From a virus, in IMG/VR virus record IMGVR_UViG_3300009085_000016, positions 1 to 38,388 of that record: a stretch of DNA of 38,388 bases; one strand, written 5' to 3'. The notes under the pieces were generated by a model. That model saw only the letters and a program-made list of their open reading frames with translations, had not been told where the DNA came from and searched no databases. Every line of letters starts with the position of its first letter. Positions within the stretch are counted from its first letter, which is position 1. This document shows positions 8,128 to 14,388 of this stretch, in pieces. The translations under genes and the position numbers were made by a program.

Positions 8128-8578
8128 TTGATTTCTTTATCTCTATTTCGTCAATTGTTGCAACGTCTTTTATCTCAATATTTTTTTCTGCAAGTCCGAG
8201 TTTGCGGGCAATAATGGCATGATTCAGCAAGTTTGCTGCCGCACCCTCAAACTGCATGTTTTCGATTTGTTGGCGTATGCGCGTTGGGACTCCTAAGAAA
8301 TCGCTCCTGTTTTCGTAATTCAAAAACGTTTGATGCACAATATCTGCGAAGTTGCAGAACCCTTCGATGGTGAACGGTCGCATCTTTGGTGCTGTCACCT
8401 GTTTTATTTCCTCAGTGTCTCTGGCTACTTTTACCTTGTGATTCTCACTACCAAGTAACGGATTTTCAATCACCCAATCTACGTACTCATTCCACTTGTT
8501 GAGTAGTTCTTCAGGGGTGTAGTCTGTTGGCCTTCCGTGTACCGTTCTGAGTTTATAGTATTGATTCCCTTCGTTCAT
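8108..8578 (-). CDS. terS: Terminase small subunit
   Basis: 156 residues; recognises phage DNA and feeds it to the large subunit. The N-terminus (VHGRPTDYTPEELLNKWNEY) and central helices (FTIEGFCNFADIVHQTFLNY) form a helix-turn-helix-like DNA-binding part. The C-terminal part ANLLNHAIIARKLGLAEKN is the typical oligomerisation helix and tail of small terminases in Bacteroidota phages. Charged tail residues follow. It lies directly before and overlaps terL. Upstream, a terminator at about 8600 separates it from the tRNA region. Confidence 0.85.
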   Translation of the reverse strand: MNEGNQYYKLRTVHGRPTDYTPEELLNKWNEYVDWVIENPLLGSENHKVKVARDTEEIKQVTAPKMRPFTIEGFCNFADIVHQTFLNYENRSDFLGVPTRIRQQIENMQFEGAAANLLNHAIIARKLGLAEKNIEIKDVATIDEIEIKKSSEATSH

Positions 8579-8594
8579 ATCATACTGTTTTAAG

Positions 8595-8620
8595 TAAAAA
8601 AAGCCGATGTTTCCACCGGC
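8595..8620 (-). terminator. Terminator after the tRNA / structured RNA region
   Basis: Minus-strand stem GCCGGTG / CATCGGC (one G-T pair) with a GAAA loop, followed by TTTTTTT. It would end a transcript started at the TATATTTG near 8961 before terminase. Confidence 0.8.
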
Positions 8621-8955
8621 TCAACCTCACTGCGTAAGTGAAGACCGCAACTTAAGGCATTGCGAACGGTCGATCTATGTCGTTGCCATTGCCTTCGCCA
8701 TTTTGGCGATGCGCGGAGAAAGAAGGAATCGAACCTTCGGACGTTTTACCGCCTACTGATTAGCAATCAGCTGCATTACCACTCTGCCATTTCTCCAGTT
8801 TGACGGCTTACCCGTCAGCATCAATTGCCAGTAACCAGTACGCACATTTGAAAAGTATTATGAGTCCCAGCGTATGAAAGCGGTTGTCTCCGCTTAGCCT
8901 ATGGATTTACAGGCCGTTCTTGCTTTACCTTGCTCAACCGAACCCGTCGGTAACT
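8621..8955 (-). ncRNA. Structured non-coding transcript around tRNA-Ser
   Basis: There is no credible coding frame between 8579 and 8970. The stretch has a TATATTTG promoter element at one end and an intrinsic terminator at the other. Apart from the tRNA it contains several good hairpins on the minus strand: AAGCGG/CCGCTT (about 8878-8895), TGACGG/CCGTCA (about 8802-8818), AAGGCA/TGCCTT (about 8653-8694) and CTTCACT/AGTGAGG (about 8624-8642). Loops resembling Tyr (CTGTAAA) and Met (CTCATAA) anticodon loops occur, but no cloverleaf closes around them. It may hold decayed tRNAs or an unknown small RNA. Confidence 0.4.
8714..8796 (-). tRNA. tRNA-Ser (anticodon GCU)
   Basis: The acceptor stem GGAGAAA pairs with TTTCTCC. 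The anticodon arm GCTGA-TTGCTAA-TCAGT gives anticodon GCT, reading AGC and AGT serine codons. The long variable arm expected of a serine tRNA is present, and the T arm is GAAGG-TTCGATT-CCTTC. CCA is not encoded. It lies on the same strand as terminase, in the only long intergenic stretch of the minus-strand block. Confidence 0.93.
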
Positions 8956-8960
8956 CTTTG

Positions 8961-8968
8961 CAAATATA
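8961..8968 (-). promoter_or_regulatory. Putative promoter -7 element for the tRNA region
   Basis: TATATTTG on the minus strand just after the stop of the 66-residue gene. No convincing TTG at -33. Confidence 0.5.
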
Positions 8969-8970
8969 CA

Positions 8971-9171
8971 CTAAATATACTTACGGTCAGCCTTTTGCTT
9001 GATGATTTTTGCAATTAATTCAGTGCTATCTTCTCGCGAATATGCTATTCCTGCGAGTGCAAGATTTGTTTTATTGTAGTTAGCAGATGAATGCAGGCTA
9101 TTTGGCCTTTCGCATGGGGTCAGTATAAAATAATACCGTCCTTTTCTTGATACCCTATAGTCGTTCTTCAT
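8971..9171 (-). CDS. Small basic hypothetical protein
   Basis: 66 residues, unrecognised. It has a short beta-like N-terminus (YRVSRKGRYYFIL) and a helical, basic C-terminus (TELIAKIIKQKADRKYI). Its start overlaps the end of the DUF4494 gene by 17 bases, in keeping with the compact operon, which is the main reason to accept it. It is the last coding gene before the tRNA region. Confidence 0.55.
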   Translation of the reverse strand: MKNDYRVSRKGRYYFILTPCERPNSLHSSANYNKTNLALAGIAYSREDSTELIAKIIKQKADRKYI

Positions 9172-9592
9172 CTGTCAGGAATATTTCTTTGATTTTTGTT
9201 TCTGAAATTGCTACTATTGCCCATGGCGCGATAACGTCCGACATCTTTTCTTTGATGTTTTTTATTGCCGACTCGGTATCTTTCGCGTTGGCCAAAACAG
9301 TATATTTCGCCTTTTTCTGCTTTCCGGTCTTTTCGTCTATTTCCAGAAATTCAACTTTGGCTTTATACCAAGTTTCTTCAGTTCCTTGGATGATCTCGGC
9401 AAGTTTCATTCTTTTGATTCCGCTTACATCGAAATCACCACTTATGAGCGGAATCATTTCTTCGTATATCCGTGTCTCCGCGTCAGTGAAGTTGATCGCA
9501 TCAAGTAGGTATTGTTCAGATACTACAATTTCTTTGCCTGTGCCTTGGTCTATTGATTGATACTTGACCGTTGCCGTGTAATAGTCTTTCAT
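9155..9592 (-). CDS. DUF4494 family protein
   Basis: 145 residues made of two similar halves, each beginning with a beta-strand and containing ..DxxTGKE/Q..: YQSIDQGTGKEIVV and VEFLEIDEKTGKQKKAKY. The C-terminal motif AISETKIKEIF is the usual end of DUF4494 proteins, which are common in Bacteroidales phages and conjugative elements; their function is unknown. The internal similarity suggests an ancient domain duplication. The ATG overlaps the upstream stop (TAATG). It lies in the replication and recombination operon. Confidence 0.75.
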   Translation of the reverse strand: MKDYYTATVKYQSIDQGTGKEIVVSEQYLLDAINFTDAETRIYEEMIPLISGDFDVSGIKRMKLAEIIQGTEETWYKAKVEFLEIDEKTGKQKKAKYTVLANAKDTESAIKNIKEKMSDVIAPWAIVAISETKIKEIFLTDEERL

Positions 9593-9834
9593 TACTTTGA
9601 GTTATAAATGGTTTGCTTTGAAATTCTTACTGGTTCACCTCGCTCATTAAGTGCGATAAATGCCTTGGCATGTGTATCGGCATCCAATTCTGGAAACGAT
9701 TCATCTATCAGCTTACGGCCGTTCCATTTCAGGATTGCCAGTCCTGTAGTTGCATAATTTTCAGACACTTTAACCAGACACCGAGTACCTTTTGCGACAT
9801 TAACCAAATGCCGTCGATCGTTATACATCTGCAT
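9592..9834 (-). CDS. Hypothetical protein
   Basis: 80 residues, not recognised. It begins MQMYNDRRHLVNVAKGTRCL and is a short beta-rich protein without membrane segments or Cys clusters. It is coupled on both sides: a 14-base overlap with the MazG-like gene upstream and TAATG with the DUF4494 gene downstream. Nothing in the sequence points to a function beyond membership of the early operon. Confidence 0.6.
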   Translation of the reverse strand: MQMYNDRRHLVNVAKGTRCLVKVSENYATTGLAILKWNGRKLIDESFPELDADTHAKAFIALNERGEPVRISKQTIYNSK

Positions 9835-10126
9835 TGATCAGTCTTTTTAGGTTTTCGATCTTTTTTTGACGCATTAAATCATAAATATCTTTTTTTATGA
9901 AACACTTCAATTGCGACATCATTATTTCAACATCTACAAATTCCTCAATTATATTATTTAATAAATATGTCATTTTCTGACTTGAGGCATCAATTTTTAA
10001 TACAGATGCAAAATCAAATCGAGCAAATGCAAGTTGTAATTCTGCAATTTCTTCACGTAGCTTTGTATCTACTATTTCATATCCATTTTTTTGAGCCATT
10101 AACTCAATTAGTTCTTTATCACTCAT
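9821..10126 (-). CDS. MazG-like nucleotide pyrophosphohydrolase
   Basis: 101 residues, all-helical. The paired acidic motifs of the MazG / dUTPase-like NTP pyrophosphatase fold are visible: LREEIAELQLA (EExxE, about residues 24-34) and NIIEEFVDVEIMMSQL (ExxxxxD, about 58-73). These would bind Mg2+ and hydrolyse non-canonical NTPs, dNTPs or alarmone-like nucleotides. Phage MazG proteins are thought to clean nucleotide pools or lower host stress signalling. It overlaps the DUF1367 gene by four bases (ATGA). The substrate cannot be told from the sequence. Confidence 0.65.
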   Translation of the reverse strand: MSDKELIELMAQKNGYEIVDTKLREEIAELQLAFARFDFASVLKIDASSQKMTYLLNNIIEEFVDVEIMMSQLKCFIKKDIYDLMRQKKIENLKRLINADV

Positions 10127-10536
10127 AAAAAGTTGCTTATTTCTTTAATTATTGATGCGTTATCTGTCTTTAAAAAGTTAGCCACGGCATTAACAGAGGC
10201 GTAATAAAATCTATTAAATTCAGTTTGATCCATCTCGCTGAATTTGATTGATTTTGGGATAATAAATGCGCCTTTGTCTGTCTCTACGATCTTGTAATAT
10301 CCTGCCTTGCAAGTCAAGTAATACCGTAAATCTTCGATATTTTCAAACTGCTCTTGGTTTTCAAGGCAAAGATTTAGCAGTGCGAAGTATTTTCGGTGGT
10401 GCATTACGTTCCGAGGCTGTTTAATCTCGACTTGATACGCCTCTCCGTCTTTAAGCCTACTTTCTGCCAATACTTCACCGTCAGAGTCGAACATCGGGAT
10501 TAAATGGCTTCCTTTTTTCCAGCAAAGAATTTTCAT
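10123..10536 (-). CDS. DUF1367 family protein (NinB-like position)
   Basis: 137 residues. The N-terminal HLIPMFDSDGEVLAESRLKDGEAYQV and the motif IKQPRNVMHHRKYFALLNL are hallmarks of the DUF1367 family of lambdoid and other phages, followed by the helical CKAGYYKIV and SIKFSEMDQTEFNRFY. It is encoded next to a NinG-like gene, where lambdoid phages place NinB, a single-strand DNA-binding recombination mediator. That makes a role in recombination or single-strand DNA handling likely by context. The ATG overlaps the NinG stop as ATGA. Confidence 0.75.
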   Translation of the reverse strand: MKILCWKKGSHLIPMFDSDGEVLAESRLKDGEAYQVEIKQPRNVMHHRKYFALLNLCLENQEQFENIEDLRYYLTCKAGYYKIVETDKGAFIIPKSIKFSEMDQTEFNRFYYASVNAVANFLKTDNASIIKEISNFL

Positions 10537-10916
10537 AGCTTCAATCCTTTTTGCTTAGCCAGTTCTTGCGCTTTAGCCTTGTAGGTTGTGGCGATAATTC
10601 CGAGCTCAAATTTACTGAGTTTGATTGTTTGGTGTTTTGCGGCCATAATTTTACTGATTGCTTCCTCTCCGTATTTTGTTTGCATAAACCGATAATATCC
10701 AGCGGCGTTTCCCTCATCAAACCTGTTGCAATAACGACATTGTGCGTGACAATTTTCTTCACAAAATCTTAGCGGTAAATTCCCGCGGTTGATAAAATGC
10801 CCGCAGTCGCTTTCTCTCCAAAGTACCGTTTTTCCGCACGAACAGCATCTAATTACACCGTCTTTCGAGTCTCTAAGTCGGATAAATAGGCTAAACCATT
10901 TATCAGCAGTTTTCAT
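10533..10916 (-). CDS. ninG: NinG/Rap-like recombination nuclease
   Basis: 127 residues. The Cys/His cluster CCSCGKTVLWRESDCGHFIN, with NLPLRFCEENCHAQCRYCNR following, is the HNH-like zinc-binding core of lambda NinG (Rap), which resolves branched recombination intermediates. FDEGNAAGYYRFMQTKYGEE is the conserved helix after it. Lambda NinG is longer; this shorter form, lacking the N-terminal extension, is usual in Bacteroidota phages. With the ERF annealing protein and exonuclease at 16-18 kb it would complete a phage recombination pathway. It overlaps the upstream gene by 14 bases. Confidence 0.82.
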   Translation of the reverse strand: MKTADKWFSLFIRLRDSKDGVIRCCSCGKTVLWRESDCGHFINRGNLPLRFCEENCHAQCRYCNRFDEGNAAGYYRFMQTKYGEEAISKIMAAKHQTIKLSKFELGIIATTYKAKAQELAKQKGLKL

Positions 10917-11121
10917 CTGGAAATGGTAGGGTTACTTCACCAACTTGTCGCACATACATTGAGTGGTATGTATCAATCCAATTTTGAAACTCTTCTATCG
11001 TTGGCTTTGATTTATAATTGCTATTTTGCAATTCTACATATTCGCTATTTTGACGAATAAGCGTACCACTTAATTTACCGTCTTTTGATACATAAACACG
11101 ACCTATTACCCCGCTATACAC
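10903..11121 (-). CDS. Hypothetical protein (GTG start likely)
   Basis: With GTG at 11121 this is 72 residues (VYSGVIGRVYVSKDGKLSG and on) and overlaps the upstream gene by eight bases, like its neighbours. An ATG at 11166 or 11211 in the same frame would add 15 or 30 residues but a much longer overlap. The C-terminal part is PTIEEFQNWIDTYHSMYVRQ, a helix with several aromatic residues. I do not recognise a family. The start is uncertain. Confidence 0.5.
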   Translation of the reverse strand: MYSGVIGRVYVSKDGKLSGTLIRQNSEYVELQNSNYKSKPTIEEFQNWIDTYHSMYVRQVGEVTLPFPDENC

Positions 11122-11422
11122 GCTCACACTCCTTTTCTGTTTGCTCGCAGTGTTCAACAACAGCATTGTATATTTCACACTCTGTGAGCCAGTTAACAAC
11201 AACACGATCAACCCAACCGCAAAGAAATGGCACTGTTGTAGCTATTTCCTCGGCTGTTATTCCATCGTTATGATTGATGCAGTCTTCGAGCAAGATTGGC
11301 AAATACCCGAGATCACGCTCTTTTTGCTTCAATTTTTCAATGTCTATAACATTTGCCTTACTTTGGTCGTGAGGTGTTACGATCAATGTTACCCGTTTTA
11401 ATACTCTTTGGATTCCTTCCAT
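11114..11422 (-). CDS. Hypothetical protein
   Basis: 102 residues from the ATG at 11422 (MEGIQRVLKRVTLIV). A longer frame starts at 11467, but a TATATTTG promoter element at 11465-11472 overlaps that ATG, so the inner start is preferred. The protein is mostly helical, with DIEKLKQKERDLGYL and a C-terminal ECEIYNAVVEHCEQTEKECE containing three Cys. No domain recognised. Confidence 0.5.
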   Translation of the reverse strand: MEGIQRVLKRVTLIVTPHDQSKANVIDIEKLKQKERDLGYLPILLEDCINHNDGITAEEIATTVPFLCGWVDRVVVNWLTECEIYNAVVEHCEQTEKECERV

Positions 11423-11464
11423 GGCCTTAATTGTTTTTCGTTTATCAAAGGTAATATAATTAAT

Positions 11465-11472
11465 CAAATATA
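11465..11472 (-). promoter_or_regulatory. Putative internal promoter -7 element
   Basis: TATATTTG (minus strand) between the genes at 11485 and 11422, about 40 bases ahead of the chosen ATG. No clear TTG at -33, so activity is uncertain. Confidence 0.4.
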
Positions 11473-11484
11473 CAATGCTTACGT

Positions 11485-11817
11485 TTAATTATTTTCTAAA
11501 TAATTTCGATCATATGGTTTGCCAATGCTTAATATCCCTTCTTTGCACATTTGATGCATCAATATTTTTGCATCTGCAATATCTGCAACGCCGAACGCAG
11601 TTTTACCAAAATCTGCTGTTTTCGGGTATATTTCACTGTAATATTCTTGCTTAACAGATGTTTTTTTGACATTTGGGCGGAACACTTCATACATTGTAAC
11701 AGTTTCGCTTTCAACTTGATATATATACGCGTCGAAATCTTGTGATGCTGAGTCTATTCTTGTGAATCTTTTCCCCGGTTGTTCGATTATCACCGATAGT
11801 CGTTTTATTTTTGCCAT
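11485..11817 (-). CDS. Hypothetical protein
   Basis: 110 residues, not recognised. The N-terminus (MAKIKRLSVIIEQPGKRFTR) and middle (DAYIYQVESETVTMYEVFRP) are beta-rich; the C-terminus is helical (AKILMHQMCKEGIL). It begins four bases after the stop of the DnaC-like ATPase and ends before a possible internal promoter. It probably belongs to the early replication operon. Confidence 0.55.
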   Translation of the reverse strand: MAKIKRLSVIIEQPGKRFTRIDSASQDFDAYIYQVESETVTMYEVFRPNVKKTSVKQEYYSEIYPKTADFGKTAFGVADIADAKILMHQMCKEGILSIGKPYDRNYLENN

Positions 11818-11821
11818 GGTT

Positions 11822-12457
11822 TTATTTTCTGAAGCTTTCGCCTGTTAATTCAATAAAGTGAAACATTTCTCTGAACCTGTCTGATATAATTGGATCGTTA
11901 AATATAGCGTCCAATTGCTCTAGTCTGTAGTTCGTTGTTATGTGTGTTTTTACCCCGTATTCTTGGTAAATGTCATAACGAACCTTCATAAACATGCGCA
12001 TAATGTCAAGATACGAAGTACCATAATTTGAGCCTTCATAGAGCCTCCCGAACTCATTTATCAGTATATTTCGAGGCTTCTTAACAGCACAACCGCGCTC
12101 ATTTTCTTGCAAATTGAATAACAATTTACTAGCCTGTAGGTCGGTTTGATTAAAGCGGATTATTTCCTCAGTTGACGTAATTACGTATGAATTGTTGGGC
12201 GCTGGATAAACGCTATTCAAAAATTTTGTGAAAACTGACATTATCGTACTTTTCCCAGTTCCTGATGACCCATTTAGAGCCACCATTTTTGCATTATCTA
12301 TCTCGCATGGTATTCCGCGTAGGAAATTAAACAATAATTCAAATACGGGGCGGTTCTGTGCGTTAAATTGATATTCCCCGCTTATTTCTTCGCAGCAAAG
12401 TTTTTTCAAATAGATTTTTAGGTGTTCTTCGCTTACACTACTATCAAGCCTGTACAT
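11822..12457 (-). CDS. DnaC/IstB-like AAA+ ATPase, probable helicase loader
   Basis: 211 residues from the ATG at 12457, which overlaps the initiator stop by 14 bases; longer in-frame starts at 12493 and 12520 are less economical. Walker A is ALNGSSGTGKSTIMSVF (about 60-76). ILINEFGRL (about 131-139) sits at the Walker B position but has Asn-Glu instead of the usual Asp pair. The sensor-1 region is THITTNYRLEQL, and DPIISDRFREMFHF supplies the arginine finger. This layout matches phage helicase loaders encoded next to an initiator. No replicative helicase was found here, so it would load the host DnaB. Confidence 0.78.
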   Translation of the reverse strand: MYRLDSSVSEEHLKIYLKKLCCEEISGEYQFNAQNRPVFELLFNFLRGIPCEIDNAKMVALNGSSGTGKSTIMSVFTKFLNSVYPAPNNSYVITSTEEIIRFNQTDLQASKLLFNLQENERGCAVKKPRNILINEFGRLYEGSNYGTSYLDIMRMFMKVRYDIYQEYGVKTHITTNYRLEQLDAIFNDPIISDRFREMFHFIELTGESFRK

Positions 12458-13331
12458 CTCTCGCTTCAGCGTTGTAGTCTGGAATTGGCACATTGAAGCG
12501 GTCTTTTCGTTTATCAGCATCGCGTTTTGCTTTTTCGGTTTGTTTTTCGATTTTTATTTTGAGCCAGTTTAGGAAGTGTTTCTTCAGCTCCTTGACTTCG
12601 CGCCGATGTTCATCATTCGCCCGGCGGTCGTTCTGAAATTCTTTGAGATATTTTGATAGTTCTCTGGCAGTGCATCCTTGCGCAAGCATTCTGTTCTGCC
12701 ATTCGAGATCGGTAAATAATGCCTCGGTATTGTCGGTCATTATTTCAGCAAACGATTTCAATTTTTCAGATTTGGGAAATGTTTCATTAACATTATCCTT
12801 TTCTATTATTTCGTTTTTTATCCTATCGTTTACTATACTATCGTTTATAGCATTGCGTTCGCATTGCGTTCGCATTGCGTTCGCATCATTATCGCATTGC
12901 GTTCGCATACTTTTTTCATGCGTTCGCAATGCGTTCGCATCATTATTTGATGCGTTCGCATTGCGTTCGCATTCGGATTGCATTGCGTTCGCATTATTCC
13001 AACGCTTGCTTGCTGATCGGCTTGCTGATTCTATTTTCTTATTTCTTTCTGCAAGTCTTTCGCTAATTGATTTTGAGTAAAATTTTCCGTTTTCTAACTC
13101 GAATAAGCCAGAATCAAATATTATCCATCTTACACAATCAGCATCTGCTCGAATGTCAAAGGCAATATTTTCAGCATCGGCAATCATCGAGTTGTCGCTT
13201 TGATACAGATCCTCGATTATCGACCAGAACGTGCCATATCCTGCCTGTCCATACTTTCGTAGTAATGCTTTTATTTTTTCGTCAGTTCTCGCATTATAAT
13301 CGTGCGAAAAATAAAACCTATCCTTTTTCAT
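12444..13331 (-). CDS. Replication initiation protein (DUF4373 / Lin1244-like)
   Basis: 295 residues from the ATG at 13331, which forms TGATG with the preceding stop. The N-terminal ~95 residues (FYFSHDYNARTDEKIKALLR, YGTFWSIIEDLYQSD) match the winged-helix-like DUF4373 domain of Gram-positive and Bacteroidota phage replication proteins. Residues about 110-165 are low complexity, rich in Asn, Ala, Arg and Cys, because they are encoded by an array of nine origin-like iterons. The C-terminal part is a charged helical segment that probably contacts the helicase loader encoded next. Carrying the origin inside the initiator gene recalls lambda O. Confidence 0.78.
   Translation of the reverse strand: MKKDRFYFSHDYNARTDEKIKALLRKYGQAGYGTFWSIIEDLYQSDNSMIADAENIAFDIRADADCVRWIIFDSGLFELENGKFYSKSISERLAERNKKIESASRSASKRWNNANAMQSECERNANASNNDANALRTHEKSMRTQCDNDANAMRTQCERNAINDSIVNDRIKNEIIEKDNVNETFPKSEKLKSFAEIMTDNTEALFTDLEWQNRMLAQGCTARELSKYLKEFQNDRRANDEHRREVKELKKHFLNWLKIKIEKQTEKAKRDADKRKDRFNVPIPDYNAEARDVQA
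12770..12993. other. Predicted replication origin: nine iterons plus AT-rich segment
   Basis: The 10-mer TGCGTTCGCA (arms TGCG and CGCA) occurs nine times, starting at 12854, 12865, 12876, 12898, 12919, 12930, 12951, 12962 and 12984. The spacings are 11, 11, 22, 21, 11, 21, 11 and 22 bases, i.e. always one or two helical turns. Directly beside the array (about 12770-12850) is a strongly AT-rich stretch with repeated CTATCGTTTA-like words, a candidate unwinding element. The arrangement inside an initiator gene matches the lambda-type origin. It is predicted, not shown. Confidence 0.75.
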
Positions 13332-13549
13332 CACTTTACCCTCCAAATACGAAAACCGTTTTCTACTTTTCTCGTAGAATATTTATGAAAAAGTCCCCTT
13401 CTTTTTGACTTAACAATCATTGCTCCTAAAGCACTCATGCGATGCTTTTCTTCACTAGATTCAACAAGAAATGAATCGCCTATCTTCATTTCTTCAGGTG
13501 AAGGATATTTACTTAAAATTGGCTTCGGTATTCCTTTTTCTATTTTCAT
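13331..13549 (-). CDS. Small conserved phage protein (DUF7303-like)
   Basis: 72 residues. The pattern YPSPEEMKIGDSFLVESSEE, a basic middle with MIVKSKRRG, and the final GFRIWRVK resemble the DUF7303-type small proteins common in phages. In these a Met/Val-Gly-Asp-Ser-Phe turn is followed by a helix and a final strand. Function unknown; the basic middle could bind nucleic acid. It is the first gene after its own promoter and is coupled to the initiator by TGATG. Confidence 0.6.
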   Translation of the reverse strand: MKIEKGIPKPILSKYPSPEEMKIGDSFLVESSEEKHRMSALGAMIVKSKRRGLFHKYSTRKVENGFRIWRVK

Positions 13550-13571
13550 ACTTTTATGTTTTTATATATTG

Positions 13572-13604
13572 CAAATATAACATTTATATATTTATAAACA
13601 GCAA
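13572..13604 (-). promoter_or_regulatory. Promoter of the replication operon
   Basis: Minus-strand TATATTTG at 13572-13579 with a TTG 22 bases upstream, about 25 bases before the ATG at 13549. It lies immediately downstream of a terminator, so it should drive the DUF7303-like, initiator and ATPase genes independently. Confidence 0.65.
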
Positions 13605-13673
13605 AAAGCCCCACATTTCTGCGGGGCTATGGCGTATAAAGCAATCACGGTGAATTTTTATCCAGTCTGCCAT
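13584..13673 (-). CDS. 29-residue frame coupled to the KilA-N gene (doubtful)
   Basis: The ATG at 13673 forms TAATG with the KilA-N stop and opens a frame of 29 residues (MADWIKIHRDCFIRHSPAEM, then WGFLLFINI). The words W-I-K-I-H-R recall the N-terminus of some phage replication proteins, so it could be the remnant of one. Against it, the terminator hairpin at 13603-13628 lies inside the frame. Kept as a low-confidence call because of the coupling. Confidence 0.25.
   Translation of the reverse strand: MADWIKIHRDCFIRHSPAEMWGFLLFINI
13603..13628 (-). terminator. Terminator after the KilA-N gene
   Basis: Stem AGCCCC / GGGGCT with a 10-base loop, then TTTTT on the minus strand. The same stem is used after SSB at 14357-14384. 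Confidence 0.8.
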
Positions 13674-14278
13674 TATTTTATACTTTCTTTTACACCTATC
13701 CTAACAGCTTGATCTGTATCGTTTAATACATTACAAAGCAACTTTATTGACTCATGTATTTTGTCGCGCTTCTTTAGCTGATTTTCAGTTGCTTTTTGCC
13801 AATCTTCAACACCTAATTCTGTTTTTATATACTGTGCAACCTTCTGTATGTAGTTTGGGTATTCCCTTTTATTTGGAAATCTACTGTATATTGCTGCGCT
13901 CATTTCTTTATAACTATCACCGCTATCATTTCGGAATTTTATCAGATTATCGAAAAGCCACTCATAAACCTCTATTTTTAATTTTGGATTTATCGCAAGT
14001 GCAATATCAATAAAAAGAAGCGGGTGAACCCATGTATTAGAATTGCGCCCACGTGCAGAGGTTATAATATTGCCGTATTTTCTCTCCAATTCAGCTGTAA
14101 ACTCTGCACATGATTTTGATTTCAGATATTGAGATAAATTGAATTCGTTAATTCCATTTTGCACCCTCCACTTATTGCCTGCATTTACCAATTCAGTAGC
14201 AGAAAAAAATTCAGTCTTACTTTGCTGGCTGATCTCACAACCAAACAACTCTCTTTTCATTATAACTTGCGTGTGCAT
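13673..14278 (-). CDS. KilA-N domain DNA-binding protein
   Basis: 201 residues (or 195 from the second Met). Residues about 8-105 form a KilA-N domain: FFSATELVNAGNKWRVQNG, a Leu-Ser-Gln-Tyr helix, then GRNSNTWVHPLLFIDIALAI and IEVYEWLFDNLIKF, the characteristic Trp-Val-His-Pro helix and end strand. KilA-N domains are found in phage antirepressors and regulators and bind DNA. The C-terminal ~90 residues are helical and charged and have no recognised domain. It has its own promoter and terminator, so it is expressed separately from SSB upstream and the replication operon downstream. A candidate regulator of the box family, by inference only. Confidence 0.78.
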   Translation of the reverse strand: MHTQVIMKRELFGCEISQQSKTEFFSATELVNAGNKWRVQNGINEFNLSQYLKSKSCAEFTAELERKYGNIITSARGRNSNTWVHPLLFIDIALAINPKLKIEVYEWLFDNLIKFRNDSGDSYKEMSAAIYSRFPNKREYPNYIQKVAQYIKTELGVEDWQKATENQLKKRDKIHESIKLLCNVLNDTDQAVRIGVKESIK

Positions 14279-14301
14279 ATTTAAAATATATTAGTTTAAT
14301 G

Positions 14302-14309
14302 CAAATATA
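14302..14309 (-). promoter_or_regulatory. KilA-N gene promoter -7 element
   Basis: Minus-strand TATATTTG about 23 bases ahead of the ATG at 14278, between the SSB terminator and the gene. The -33 region is AT-rich without a clear TTG. Confidence 0.5.
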
Positions 14310-14356
14310 AAACATTTTTATTAATATATTTTATTTGTGTGTAATTTTTTTACAAT

Positions 14357-14384
14357 AAAAAAAGCCCCACATAATTGCGGGGCT
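14357..14384 (-). terminator. Terminator after SSB
   Basis: Minus-strand stem AGCCCC / GGGGCT followed by TTTTTTT, immediately after the SSB stop. Confidence 0.82.
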
Positions 14385-14388
14385 TCGA

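Noticed and set aside
8870-8940. tRNA-Tyr- and tRNA-Met-like anticodon loops
   Set aside because: CTGTAAA and CTCATAA loops are present, but the anticodon stems have two or more mismatches and no acceptor or T arm can be placed around them.
12854-12993. CRISPR-like repeat array
   Set aside because: Repeats are only 10 bp, spacers are 1-12 bp, and the array is inside a coding gene with no cas genes. Iterons explain it better.
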